A DNA stretch of 64,000 bases from the NCBI GenBank assembly GCA_010015675.1, contig ML977015.1, forward strand, positions 207,450 to 271,449, given 5' to 3'. This document shows positions 1 to 12,100 of this stretch, piece by piece; the stretch's first letter is position 1, and each line of letters begins with the position of its first letter. This DNA is from Byssothecium circinans. Its lineage: Eukaryota > Ascomycota > Dothideomycetes > Pleosporales > Massarinaceae. The translations under genes and the position numbers were made by a program. Below the pieces are notes generated by a model. That model did not search any database. It saw only the letters and a list, made by a program, of their open reading frames with translations, and was not told where the DNA came from.

Positions 1-1534
1 TCACCGCTGCATTGCCTCGTTTGAAAGCTCACAATAGTAGGGTTTTAGGAGAATGCTGTTTGGTAAAGAAAGTTCAGAGCATCTGGATCTGCTAAGCTTA
101 CCGGCATTTTCGTATAACTCGAGAGACCATTGCCGTATATCTATTTTGCGGTTGCATCCATGCTATTAGTGACAGAATAATACCTTGGGTATCGAAGGAG
201 CGACGAGGCGACTACCATGGTAAGTACTCCGTACCTATCCTGGTACTTTGCATCAGCAATAATTTATTCGAGGGGACTTGCAATCCTGGACCTGCCCCAC
301 AGAGAGCAGACATGTCGCCCATAAAGCCAAAACTGCTTTGAGTGAGGTTGAGCAAGGCTCCAGGCTCCATATGTAAGCCTCGGAGCACCGAAACCCCCGA
401 TCTTACAGCGCATTGCACACATTCGTCCAATGCCAAGATGCGACTCGTACACACGGTGAGGCTCAGACGCAGCTCAACAATTCCCCGCCAGACCTTGCCT
501 TTGGCCACAACATGTGTCTGAAGTTGAGGCGGGAACTGCTGCTATTCCAGGGATGCTTCCTGAGGGTCAGCTGCTCGAACGAGAAATGGGTAAAACGGTC
601 GGCAGGAGAAGAACAAATGCTATCGCTGAGCATCATTCCCTGGTGTTGGTAAAGTAAACAAACAAGTTTTATCCAAATGGGGGTCCGTCACCCGTATTTT
701 GGGGAAACGAGATGACCGGTGAAGAGCGGCAGTGAGGCGGATGAGCCGGATGCGTACCTCCGAGGTTGAAGAGAGAAGAGAGATATAATACTTGAGAGCC
801 CTCCAATTGCTGCGCACGTATATGCCATACAGGAGAAACATAATGTTGATTTTGATGGTGCGCTTCGCTTGGGATTGATGAGGTCTTTGTCTTGTTCCTC
901 AGAACAGCTGGAGATAATGGAGACTAGCGTCTCACAATGAGTACGGTAGACAATACGATGACCAAGCGTCAATCAGAGGACGACGTTTGTAATCTGTGTT
1001 CGCGCTCTCGTTCTTTTTCACACACCTGCAACTGTGAAAGCGCACAGATTGATCCGGTACATGGCGTGAGCCATTCGCCCCTTCTTTTAGCTGTTCAAGA
1101 TACCGGTGAGAGGCTGCGGTAGCTGTGCGCGTCCCACTATCTTATTGGCTTCGACCCGGAAGTCTCCTTCACGCAGAGCATGGACATCCAATAAGCACAG
1201 CTCGCCTCTGAAGCTGGTGGCTGCAGGCTATGGCATGCAAGGCTGCTGACGCCTAATTCAGCTCCGCGCTCAGCCTCGAAGCCTCGCGCGCAGCCCGTGG
1301 ACTCCTCAACAGCAAAATCCCAGGCACAAGGTATCGAAACTTCAGCTCGACTTGGCATCCACTGCACCTTGTTCGATGCAGAAAACGTCTGATCGAACGT
1401 CCACGCTGCCGAATCTTCAAGCTTGTCTTCGTCCTTAGCACTATTCGCCGGTGCATCCGCAGAGCTGGGGTGGTGGCCCCTCCGACAATTGACCAACGAC
1501 TTCCGAGAGTAAGACAGTAGCGTTCAGCGAGCAA
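1..1534. other. Intergenic, no supported gene
   Basis: Both strands hold only short overlapping open frames without domain-like composition, plausible splice partners or convincing starts. Nothing else is recognised here. It could include the missing 5' part of the zinc-finger remnant that follows, but no exon could be joined to it. Confidence 0.5.
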
Positions 1535-2441
1535 ATGGGTCCTACGAGAAGGAAGGGCAAAATGAGAGAAGAAACGCGTGCTGCCTCAGGTAGCATCTCC
1601 ACAGACATCCAAACCAACGAATCGGCAGCGCCTTGCAAAGAGACGGTTGTGACAGCTCCATCAGTCGAAAGTACGCCAAATACTTCGCCAACCTTTCAAG
1701 TAGCTGGAAAAACTCCTCCGAGAAAACTAAAATGCGGGATGTGTTCTGATTCTCCCGCTTTCAGAAGCTCTCATGAGGGTATGCCAACAACGAAAATAAT
1801 GTTCTAAACCTGCGCTGACTCGGGCACAGTGAGTAATACAATACTTCCATATTACACTGCACGATATATCATTGCAAGGGGAGCGATGCAGCTATCAGAG
1901 TGACGCACTGCAATGCACATGGATGGGGACATTCAAGGGCTCGAAGACTGAATTGTAGCGAACTTGCTAACTGTAGTAGCTCCGGCGCCATACGAATCGC
2001 GTGCATAAGAAGACACGTAAGGTGTGGGTGACGATAGACACGAGCCCTAACCAAGACTTCTTGAAAGGTTGTAAAGCATGCGCAACTGGCAAGAAATATA
2101 ACGAGTGTTATAATGCAGCGTCCCATCTGCGACGAATGCATTTTCATCCTCACCGCCGCGGGGAACGGAAGATGAGCGCCGCGGAGGCTCGGCGAGGTGG
2201 GAAGCCTGGTGACCTGGATCCGTCGATGGAGGTATTGAAGGCGAACTGGCTGCGAGAAGTGGACGAAGTTGTCGGCGAGACAGACGAACCATCTCCCAAA
2301 GACACGACTGATGCCGCTCCGACCCAGCTGTTACCGCAGCCCGCCGCAACACAGGCCGACAAAATGGGCCCACCGACACCGACGACACCTTCAACGCGAT
2401 CAATGGCAATTGATAGCATTGTAGACAAAATGGATGCTTGA
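1535..2441 (+). pseudogene. Fungal C2H2-like zinc-finger protein remnant (frameshifted)
   Basis: Two open segments resemble one conserved fungal zinc-finger region. The first (from ATG 1535) ends near KLKCGMC...SSHE. The second runs from 1980 to 2441 and reads LRRHTNRVHKKTRKVWV, CKAC, KKYNECYNAASHLRRMHFHP. Together they spell the family pattern of a C2H2 finger (CxxC, HELRRH) followed by CKAC and an AHLRRxHF helix. A donor (GTATGC at 1779) and acceptor (TAG at 1977-1979) are in the right place, but splicing them gives a one-base frame clash and a quick stop. No acceptor tested restores the frame. Either the gene is broken or there is a one-base sequence error. The N-terminal half expected for the family was not found. 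The Lys/Pro/Thr-rich tail after residue Arg-Gly-Glu-Arg looks unconstrained. Family recall is from memory; the frame clash is seen directly. Confidence 0.5.
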
Positions 2442-2606
2442 TTAGATCTGGCGGGACTCCTACAAACAAGTGGGCGAGCCGTTGGCGTTTGGAGTTGGAG
2501 TTGGAGTTGGAGGTTTCAAGGAAGGAAGAAGAATAGCCTAGGAAGGTTTGCGAGTTTAACACACGAAGCCTAGCCGGGCTCTAGTCTCAACAGTGCAGGC
2601 ACCACC

Positions 2607-2852
2607 ATGGCCACGCTCCAAGACTATCCTGAGGTCTTATGCAACCACGAGGCGCTATACCACCACGAAACCGTACTTGTAGTTGATGACCAGCGGGAGT
2701 GGGCTCTTCCAGTGTACCAACAATGGATTCATCATGGTGCCTACTACGTAGATGTGGACGAAGATTACTTCAACAGCATCCCAACGACTTTCCTCATCGT
2801 CTCGTTTGCGATCACCTCCAAGTTCAAGGCCCTCCTTCAGCTAGGCATCTGA
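2607..2852 (+). CDS. Short hypothetical protein (81 aa), doubtful
   Basis: An 81-codon frame starts at an ATG in a good eukaryotic context (CACCACCATGGCC). It has an acidic stretch around DVDEDYF and a hydrophobic patch near the end. No family is recognised and no intron extends it. It could be a fragment left by the same decay that affected the upstream zinc-finger remnant, or a chance frame. Confidence 0.25.
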   Translation: MATLQDYPEVLCNHEALYHHETVLVVDDQREWALPVYQQWIHHGAYYVDVDEDYFNSIPTTFLIVSFAITSKFKALLQLGI

Positions 2853-5576
2853 GGTCTTCGCGAGTGCTCTGCTGCATACACGGGAGCTACCCACAGTAAC
2901 ACTTCATGCAATGAGCCCGTCGCGAGATCGAGTTGCTCATCGACGAGGGAGACCATACCGTGTTAGATCAAAACCGATGACGGTGTATCGTTGCAAGATC
3001 GAGATGTGATGCGTTTGAAGGGATGGCAATGTTGTAGGCGGGTTGGGTATGGTGGGACGCCTGGAGCGGAATAATGACAGTATAGCAGGAAATCAATATC
3101 TTTGCCTGCATCTAACTAGCTGCACCTACCTCACCGGTAGCGATTCTGTCCAGGATCGAGTAAGAACCGCCGTCAATTTCTTGCGTACCTCGTGGAAGTA
3201 ATCTTCCGGCACTCTTACCTATACTGCGAACGAGACTGCGTGACTATTTTTACCAACCAAGCGTCACGCCCTTTTCTTTTCCTAGCGCACGTAGCAGCAT
3301 TTGTAGACTTTTCCTATCACCCTACTTTAACTTCAACTTCTACGGAAATTTCTTCTTTACTTTCTTTTGCCTCTAAAAAAAATCTCGCTCACGTCCTCCT
3401 TCTCCTCCTCCCGCCCGCTTAAAGCGCGTCACGCAGTTTCTTTCTTCTTCCTCTCTAGCCAACTAGCAGCCAGCAAGCCCGCACCTGCACACTTTTCACA
3501 AAAAAGAAAAAAAATTACAAAAAGAATAATCGATACGTGCATGCATCATGCATGAATGAATAGATACGTAATTTTTCTAATCTTTTTTTTTTTATAACTC
3601 AAAACAAAAAAAAACCGAAGTCCAAAAAACGAGAACACAGCGGCAGATCGAACCCAACAAGGTAGTTACGGTATGAAGGTGCAACTAAGCGGCAATCTTG
3701 ACGAACGGGAGTAATAGCCAGTCGGACTCACTTTACCCACTGCGACAAGTCATCACGGCATCTCATCGATCAACCAGCGTGATTGGGTGACTGCTTGTGT
3801 TCCGTTAGGATATTTGTCGTGGAAATTGTATATATAGTTAGGCTTGGTGGGTTGTTTGGGGGAGGGAAATACTGCGCAAACAACCTGTTTCGCTATTGTC
3901 AAGGTGACGAATATGCCCCTCTTCAGAGAAAAATAAAAGCAGTTGGGATGGATTATTGGATATTGTATTGATGGCTTGAACTCGGTATGGACATGAAACC
4001 ATCGCGGAGACCTTTTCGTGCATTTCTCGAGTTCAAGAACAACGGCACAACACCAGACCGACACAAGTTCTGAAATTCCAACGCAAAGAAACATTGCCCC
4101 GCTTCATGGCTTGCGGCTGCGTCGGAACGATTGACTGACACTGGTATGAGTCTCTCGCTCAAATATGTTCACCTTCCCGGACTACTCTCGATGAATGACT
4201 ACATTAAAGAAAGACTCGGCCCCTTGGCCATCCACGTGAGCGAGCTAGGCTCTGGCTCAGAAGAGAAATGGATCTAGGTTCTCTAGTCTCCGGGGTTGCG
4301 CTCAAACACTTTATGCGGTTTGTTCGCGAGCACCCTTCAGTCGAGTGGTGATTGATCAAGGCTAAGGGACTGGTGATGAAGATAATGATAGCGGAAGGAC
4401 TGTGCCGGATGTCAGATAAAGCACACATCAAGTTCCTCACTGACTTTAAGTCTCGCATGGACAAGTGGTCTTGTACTATGGAGCTATCTTGGATAAAGAG
4501 AAGCAAGATTACGTAGATTTATTAGAGATAAGGCGCATGGGGAATCAAGCGAGAGGGAAATATCGATCTGCGAGGGTACGTAGCAAAGTCCCCGCCTAGA
4601 TTGCACGTCGAGAGAGGCAAACGTTGCAGATGCCACCCTCTCCGTCGGAGATGACCACTCCTTACCTTGTTAGGTAGCCCCTAACAAAAGATCATCCTAA
4701 TACCATAATTCTAACTAACCCTAAACCCGACACGGTAGGGTGTGGTCATCTGCAACGTCTGTGTCGGGGGAGGGAGCGTGTGGAGAGAGTCAAGAAGGAG
4801 AAGTTAAGGCAGAGGTTGAGTTGAAGGTATCTGGCTTCGCTTCATGAGCAACGTTCCGACTGGTTGAGGGATGGGAATGTGGCTTGATATCCTTACATGT
4901 TTTAGTTACCAGTTTACGTTGCGTGAAGGAAAGGTCGTTAGCAGAAAGAGTTTCCAGTATTTATATTAGCGTTTAGCTTTTAGTATCTAATGATCTTTGA
5001 GCTTTTTCTATGAAAGCATTCCGTATGCTCAGCGAGAATCAAAAAAAGTCACAGTGTGAGGGGATATTGAGGAATGGGAAGGCTCCAAGCAATGAGGTAG
5101 CAAAAGCGTAGTATTCGGTCAGAGATGAAACGAATCCTTAGGGAGGTTTGGACTTGTAACGAACGAAATTACTTCCTGCCGGTTTTTTAAGCCCCGCGAG
5201 AAGGGATTTTCAGTCAGGCAATTGCAGAGGATAGGGCGGTAGAAGTTAAGTGATGAGATGCCGTTGAAGGTAGATGCGTCGTGACGACATGGGTCGATCC
5301 GTTCCGAGGTTAGCTATGTGGTCTGTGCGTTCTTCATGTGCGCGCGGCGTGAGCTTGCGAGCTGCATACAACAGAAATTTCGCAAATCATCTTTCCATTC
5401 TCCCCGCCCATTACGATGACGATGCGCCTGCAAACACTGCGATAAACATCTTCCCATCGATAACGTACGTGCTGAATGCGATGGCCGAGTTGTCGATCGA
5501 ACACTCCCCAAAATCTCCACCGAACATCTCGTCCCCCAAAACATAGATACCACCCCCGCCAGAAGACGGATTGAAC
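2853..5576. other. Long intergenic stretch with poly-A/T tracts
   Basis: About 2.7 kb without a supportable gene. From 3360 to 3620 it is strongly pyrimidine-rich and then carries A and T homopolymers (a T run near 3584-3593). A hairpin-like element at 4621-4758 is listed separately. The open frames are short and low-complexity. Confidence 0.5.
4621..4758. mobile_element. Candidate MITE (short terminal inverted repeats)
   Basis: The left end reads acgttgcagatgccac and the right end, reverse-complemented, reads acgttgcagatgaccac. The match continues inward with small indels (ccctctccgtcgg versus ccctaccgtgtcgg), giving about 28-32 bp of imperfect inverted repeat around a roughly 80 bp AT-richer core without coding capacity. 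The size of about 138 bp and the structure fit a miniature inverted-repeat element. No clear target-site duplication was found and only one copy is visible, so a plain hairpin remains possible. Confidence 0.4.
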
Positions 5577-7028
5577 ATGATGGCATTCCGCTTCACACGC
5601 ATTCTAAGGAATAATGTTCTCAAGGATGGTTACAAGGCCTCGACTGGCCCGGCATCGGCACCAGCACCAGAAGCAATACAGCTTGACGTCCGTCGCAACC
5701 ATGTAAATTTGGGCAATCTTTACAACGACCCGCCGTGCAAGACACCTCTGGGATGGGCTTATTTCGAAGATGGGTCAATCTATGTCAATACGAAGACAGC
5801 GCTATCACATCACCATTTCGAATCAGAAATGAAGGTCCTTCGTCCTTTCATACACGCCCCTTCCCCTAAGATGCGGCGTATTCGAAGTCTGTACCCAGAA
5901 CAGCAGCGACTCCTGGTAGTATCGTAAGTTCTCCTGCTCCGAGACATATCAAGCGACCGCTAACAACACTCTGCCAGCAAGTCGATACCGAAAAGTACCA
6001 ACCTCATGATAATTGCCCGCAACTTTCGTGACGGCCAGAGAATCGCAGTCGAAAATCAGTCCTTCGAACAGATAGAATTGAAGTGCGATAAGACCCGCAC
6101 ACGCCCGGTCTCTGCGGAAATCCACCCGGGACCGTTCATACCCTCCAAATCTCAGAGACAACTTGTCCTCGAAGCTTCGTTCCGTGGCACCCTGATCGAT
6201 GGGGTTCTTCAACCGAATGTCCGCTTGGGCAATGGCATAAGGTGGTCCTCACAGAATTACTTTCGGCCAAATGTCCCACTACGCGAATTGGATGGTGTGG
6301 GGTCCCCTAGAGACAACTCTAGAGCAGACGGAGCGAGGGTGAATGAACAACGCAAGGAAAGGACACAAGTTTCACTAGGATCCGAGCCGACTTCGTTTAC
6401 ACAAGCCCGTGTGGAAAAAGATGCAGCTGTTTGGCGACAAGGCCCATTAGCAACAAACGAGGCGGAGGAACATCTAAGCAGACGAGAGAAGGAACTCATT
6501 GAGAGGGAGCGGCAATTACTTCAGCTCCAACAGCAACTCCTCATGCACACCTCGCAAGCTGCACCCTCGACGTCCGCGCAAAATTCCGGGGCGACTCACA
6601 TTCTCGCGGCTGTTGAGGCGAGGGAACGGAAAGTGAAGCACCGGGAAGAGCTACTGAAATGGAAGCATAAAACCTTGATGTTGGAGCAAAAGCTCGCCGA
6701 TGCCTCCAAAATTATCTCGGAAAGCAATTCACGACAAAGCGACCACATGTTCAACTCCGCATCAGCTACAGACTATGAAGCCCTGGAGTCGTTGGAACAG
6801 TCACGCCCAGTGAACGATGTGAATGACCCAGTGCGTTCTGCAGACGCCCGAGTTCCGCCTGCATCGAGTGATGATGCCTCGGAAGACTCCGTAACAGACG
6901 CGTGGGACGACCCCTTCGCCTTCTTCAATGTTCAGGACCCGGCTCCTCCCTCATCCCTTGCACAGCTACGGAAAAACGAGCGAATTAGCCTTCCTCGCCG
7001 GAGACGAAATCCGCGAGCATCATTCTAA
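5577..7028 (+). CDS. Hypothetical coiled-coil protein (about 465 aa)
   Basis: The model is join(5577..5923, 5978..7028). The intron has donor GTAAGT, a GCTAAC branch site at about 5959 and acceptor CCAG, and splicing keeps the frame (LLVVS-KSIPKS). An in-frame stop at 5544 sets the 5' limit, so ATG 5577 (or 5580) is the start. Residues 1 to about 230 look globular, with PLGWAYFEDGSIYVNT and LMIIARNFRDGQRIAVEN. Residues about 265-360 are rich in Glu/Arg/Gln heptads (LSRREKELIERERQLLQLQ) and should form a coiled coil. The tail is acidic, then ends basic (LPRRRRNPRASF). No family is recognised. No signal peptide or membrane segment was seen. It lies alone between two gene-free stretches. Confidence 0.65.
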
Positions 7029-7700
7029 TCTCGCAAGTTCAAGCTGTCGGATCCAGAACTGCCAGTTGCCGTTCTAACCTACTTGCTTACATCATCTGTA
7101 CCATTACTCACTGGCCGGACCTATAGCCATTGTATCATATCTGTACCGAGAGTTGTTTCCAGTGGTTCTGCATCACTCTATATACCCCGTCTCTGTTCAG
7201 TATGTTTTGCGCTATATTTATCCTCACAATAAAATCTGTCTGTACCATACATGCCTCACGAGCAAGACCGCAATGAAGAAATTTCTACTTTGTAAATACG
7301 ATGACCAAAAAGCGTAAAGACGTGATCTCAAGTTCGAAGCAGCGACCGTTCCGTCGGGGGTATATGTACACTAACCAACCGTTTCCTCCAGCATGCGTTC
7401 CCCTTAATCGTTCACCAACACCATATCCCACAACCATGGATATCATACAGGCTAAAGGACCCACACGCCCAAACGCCCGCTCCTTACAACAAACCCAACC
7501 ACCCCTCAAAACATCATGGACAGTGCCGCTTTCGACATTACCTCCCACACCTTGCGAGCGAAAAGCAAGACCTCAAAAGCTTCCAACTAAACCCTTAATG
7601 AGCGAGCGCGCGAGCAAGCGAATGACACTTTAAAAAACCACTCCAAGACACCATAACAATGCATTATCTTCCAACTAGACCTGCACCCGACCATTCATCA
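7029..7700. other. Intergenic, convergent 3' ends
   Basis: This separates the 3' end of the plus-strand coiled-coil gene from the 3' end of the minus-strand receptor gene. It is AT-rich just after 7100, as expected for 3' untranslated sequence. No gene is seen. Confidence 0.5.
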
Positions 7701-9144
7701 TCATGTAACCGAGTGATTACTTATATTCCCCTCGCTATCGTACTGTCTGACGTACGGTCTCGTTCCGCTCCCACCAGGGCTATTCGACTCGCTGTCGCTA
7801 TCCCGGTTCGACTCGACGCGGATATTCGTCTCGGTCACGATGCCAATGGCATTAGGACCAGGTTTCATGATGGAGTCTTCGGAGCCGGCTGGACTGTGTT
7901 CGCGTACGGGATCGACTCGTGAGCGAGTCGGCTTGCGCGGTGCACGGCTTGCGGGGTCGATGATGCGGGATATGCGGTTATTGCCTCCAGTGATGGTGAC
8001 TGTGCGGGCGCCCAGGGGAGGAATGGGGTCTTTGTTCCTGGATTGCATGCCGTATGCGTCACCGGGACGGGTGGCGTTTGTATGCGTTGTTGTGACGAGG
8101 GTGCGGTTGTAGTGGCCATTGCTTGACATGTCGCCGTTGATGAAGACGCGACGGGTTAATGTGTACAGCAGAGCGTCGATCCAGCCGCAGGACGTGAGGA
8201 AGGATCCTGCGATGCAGAAGAAGAGGTCGGGCATGCTGATACCGCCCATGGAGACCATGCGTCCGACGGCGATGGGGAGGGTGAGGATAACGTAGACGGC
8301 GGGGTACATGATCATGAACTTTGTGGCGCGGGCGAGCTTGGAAGTGTCGTTGTTGATGATGGAGCGGAGGCGGCCGCGCAGGTGGAAGAAGATGTGCGCG
8401 TAGATGAAGATGGTGCCGAATTCCACGATGAAGATCCAGATGTAATGGAGCCATAATCGCTCGCCTTGGAAGTCGCCGGATATCCAGCACTGGTCACAGA
8501 AGATGTTAGCATCTGCTCTTGTTTTTTCCCGGGGAAAATCGCGCGTTACACTGCGCACTTTGGGATGTAACTGTTCCACTTACCCATCCACCGGCCCTCG
8601 TGAAGAACCGGTTCCCATACATCGCCGGCCCGAGGACGGTGATCAACAACGAGACGCCCCAAATGCCTAGAATCGAGACCACAAACCATCGATATGGCAT
8701 GCGATAGCCCTTGATCACTCCTAGCCATGTGTGTATTGCAATGGCCAGGACAAAGAACCCACTGCTCACATCCCCGATTTCCAAGAACCAGGCCTGGAGG
8801 AAACACGGGACCGTTGGAGCCAACATCTTTTCCAAGCGTAGCCAGTGGAAGGTGATGGTGAAGGCGATAGCTTGTTGTAGATCCGCGAGAAGGAGGTTGT
8901 AGATTAAAATAACGTATTGGTTGTATCCGACGTATTCTTTAGAGTACTTGCGCCATGATACAAGGCGGAAGGTGAGGAAGGCGAGGAGGAGGAAGACGCT
9001 GGTCAGCGACATCATGGCGAACAGGGCCACTGGAATGAGACCCGTTTTGTAGACGGGCGTCATAGGGTCCAGAGAATTCGGAAAGGGGAAATAGCGCTTC
9101 TCGAGCACTCCACGGGCCTCGAGGGCCATGTTGTAGGGAGCCAT
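7701..9144 (-). CDS. Seven-transmembrane receptor, Git3/cAMP-receptor-like GPCR
   Basis: The model is complement(join(7701..8489, 8584..9144)), 449 aa. The intron has donor GTAAGT and acceptor ACCAG in phase 0 (AGGW-CWISG). Helices seen in order are: residues about 30-53 (PVALFAMMSLTSVFLLLAFL), the NQYVILIYNLLLADLQQ segment, FLEIGDVSSGFFVLAIAIH, WFVVSILGIWGVSLLITVL, LHYIWIFIVEFGTIFIYAH, FMIMYPAVYVILTLPIAVG and LFFCIAGSFLTSCGWIDAL. A charged cytoplasmic tail of about 150 residues follows. The NQY...LLADLQQ and CWI...P patterns are typical of fungal nutrient/cAMP-type receptors (Git3 class) that couple to G-alpha and cAMP signalling; the ligand cannot be told from sequence. An acceptor-like TTGACAG just before the start codon suggests a 5' UTR intron. 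Confidence 0.8.
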
Positions 9145-12100
9145 GTTGAGATACTCCTGTCAAGCCGTCGATTAGTCGAATCCAGCGGTCGGCGTTCGAC
9201 CTGAGGTGTGGTGGGCAGGAAGCAAAAGGCGTCGTTTCTTGTGCTTGTTCAAAGCACCATGGTGGGACTTGGTCGTTGACGCAAGGAGACACAGGCCAAG
9301 CTTTCCAATGCGGGCAGTCCTTGTTGTCCTACCTTCTCGAACGTCCCGTGGAGATGGTAACCGACTATTTGAATGTCTGAATCCGGCAATGCGTGTCTTT
9401 GTTGCGTGTTCCCGTGAGTCAATGGTGTGGCGCTTTTAGGACAATGGCTGGCTGTGGTTGGTGACGAGAACCTGTGGCGACAGAAATGTGTACCGAGAGT
9501 TGGTTACGCACAGAGGTTGTCAATGAATGTAATTGCTTTGACAAAGAGGGACTTTGCAGAGGCGAGAAGAATTCAGTGCTGTGAGGAGTCTTAGGAGTTG
9601 AAGTCAAAGGAGAGTCGGGTTGGGATGGGCAGGGAAAATCTTGTGGAGCGCGGGATGATCAATATTAAGAACCCTAACAGGGAGTGATTCGACACACGCG
9701 CGCACGCATGCATGCAAGAGAAGGGTAAGCTCACTTACTCCTTGACACTTTTGCGCCTCCCGGGTGCATGGCCTCGAACCGGTAGACGGTAGCTAAGCAT
9801 GGCGCTATCGCTGGTCCGGTCTAGCCTACGTACAATTTGGGGTGCATGAGCTCGGTGAATTGATAATTTGACATGCAATGGCTTTTAGGTTCTTCTCCCC
9901 TGTTGGGGTTGGCGGAGCAGGCATCAGAATCCACTGCCATCTCCACTTCATCTTCCCTCTCCCGCACTCATTCAAACCAAAGTCATCCTTAGTGAGATTC
10001 GGCTGCTTATGAGCACCTATGCGCACCCCGACAACTGAGGTGAGACCTTTGCAACGAGAAAACACTTCCTCCGCGAAGCACCGCGAACCATGCTCTCCAC
10101 CGCAAGTCTGGTTCTTGTGGTAGTCTTTGAGTTGCTTTATGCACGTAAGCCTGTCATGAGCAGAAGCATGGGCAAAGAGGCGGCCAAAGAGTGATGATGG
10201 ACGTGCTCTACTGCTCTTCCTGGCGGCCGGCTGTCGTGTCATGGTTTCACTCCACGTGGAAGTCAGACCAGCAAAGCCCCTCGGGGCATGGTGGGTGAAT
10301 CACGGGCTCTCGTTCCGTAGGGGAGTCTGTGCGGGATTGGATAAAGTTTTGTCAACAAAGGCGTCTTTCTTATCGTCGGCCGCCACGATGCATGCGGTCT
10401 AGAGTGTGATGGATATCGGTGTGGGCGTACTGTTGTATGCTAAGCTGTTGCAATGGGGTTACAATAGACGATGTGCAAGTCCGACGTAGGTAGGTGGTTG
10501 GAGGGGAGAGGAGCTGATTGGATAGTTAGGCATTGCTGGCATCAGCGCCCAACCCCTGACACGGTCCAGATAATTCGAGGGAAGTTGGCCTGCGAGGAGG
10601 AACACTCCTTAAGATTTCTCCCTCCAACTCCATACCGGGAAGTGGACGATCATCTGGGGTACGCTAGGCTGGGGTTTCAAGAGCTCCGGGGCCGTAATTC
10701 GGCGTCTCAGAGCCACCAACTCGACCTTTTCGTCCGAGACTCCGAGGAAGAGGTCAACGTTACGTTTGTGCCGCCCCGTCTACGTCGAAGATAGAGGACA
10801 TGAGCGATGTTACAATGTACACACGGCATGGTCATACGGGACAGCACACAAGGTCCGCGGATCTGACCTTTCGACCTTCAGTAAGCGGTGGCTGTCGACA
10901 TGGTAGATGGCGTTGATGCTGTACTGTACAGCGGCGAAAGCACGGGGCACCACGGCACCACTGTGCGGGCTCTCCAGGAGTCCCCGCTCACCGTCTTTTA
11001 TGTCGCGCACTATTGCGCCGTTCATGCATTTCCGCCCAACGACCAGAATACCTGCCAGTCATGACACTGTTACGACTTTTTGAGTTTCGAAATACCGACG
11101 GCATGCGTGACAGCTGTGCGCGGAGGCTACAGTTCATGGCGGTCGGGACTGATGATGACGATGGAAGGATGATCCCCCCTTTCGTCCCGCCTACCGGGAT
11201 TGATGAGCTGCGCTGCCGGGTGTAATCAATCTATTTCCACGGATACGACTGTTACGACCCCATGGAACGCACGGAAGCAGCTTACGGCACGTCGGACGCG
11301 ATAGCTACTCCGTGTGAGAAGTTGGGGTGCCGCAAAGATAGAACAATCACCAACGCCAGCTTGATACTAGGACTGCGACTCTTGCCAAATGTCTTCCACG
11401 ACCCGAGTAAGGACAAAGATAACTAGCGCTCCATCAGTGTGGGAGCTCCTCGTGGAGACAAGCCTGCTCCCTGCAGTAGCGAGTATCTCGTTACGACGTT
11501 ACCGTACGCTGGCGCAGCTGGGCTTGTTGAGTACCTGCGTCGTTGCCGTTTGAACTACTGCAACTTGTTCTCACTAACACTGGCCGCACGCTTTTGACAG
11601 CTAAGAACCGAGCCGGCCAGACCCTGTGCAGCCTTGTGGGACTGAAAGAAGACGCGTAGAAATCGATAGCGTACAACGCGCTTCTCACGATCGAGTTTCT
11701 GAGTTGAGGCTCGGGGCGGATCTGTTTTGGCTGGGAGACCATTGATGCAAAGGTTTATTGAATCCCAAAGAACTATTTTACTACTACCATCCTCAAAACA
11801 GAAATTCATTCCTAACTACCTTTCAACTCCACATCTCCACTTCCCGCGTATTCCTCTTGAGGTCGCTTCCCCCTTCCCCACATCCGACAGCGGCATGACC
11901 TCCCAAGTTCGAACAACGCCCCGCGCTTCACCCTCAGGCCCGCCCAGAATCCAGAATCCAGAACCCCAAGACCACTATAACATTGACCCGCCTCTCGGCC
12001 CTTCCTAAACAAGTTGTAGTCGAGGCCTCGCCAGGATAAAGTCTTGGGAACGGCCCAAGTTCCTGCCGCTTGGTGATATAGGTGATATACGGTAAGGTAC

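Noticed and set aside
4705..4728. Telomere-like ctaaccctaaaccc string
   Set aside because: Only about two imperfect units inside the hairpin element; not an interstitial telomere array.
9765..9785. tRNA B-box-like GGTTCGAGGCC on the minus strand
   Set aside because: No T stem pairing and no A box at the right distance.
9826..10242. 138-codon minus-strand frame with several Cys
   Set aside because: No signal peptide, irregular Cys spacing and no family likeness; most likely chance.
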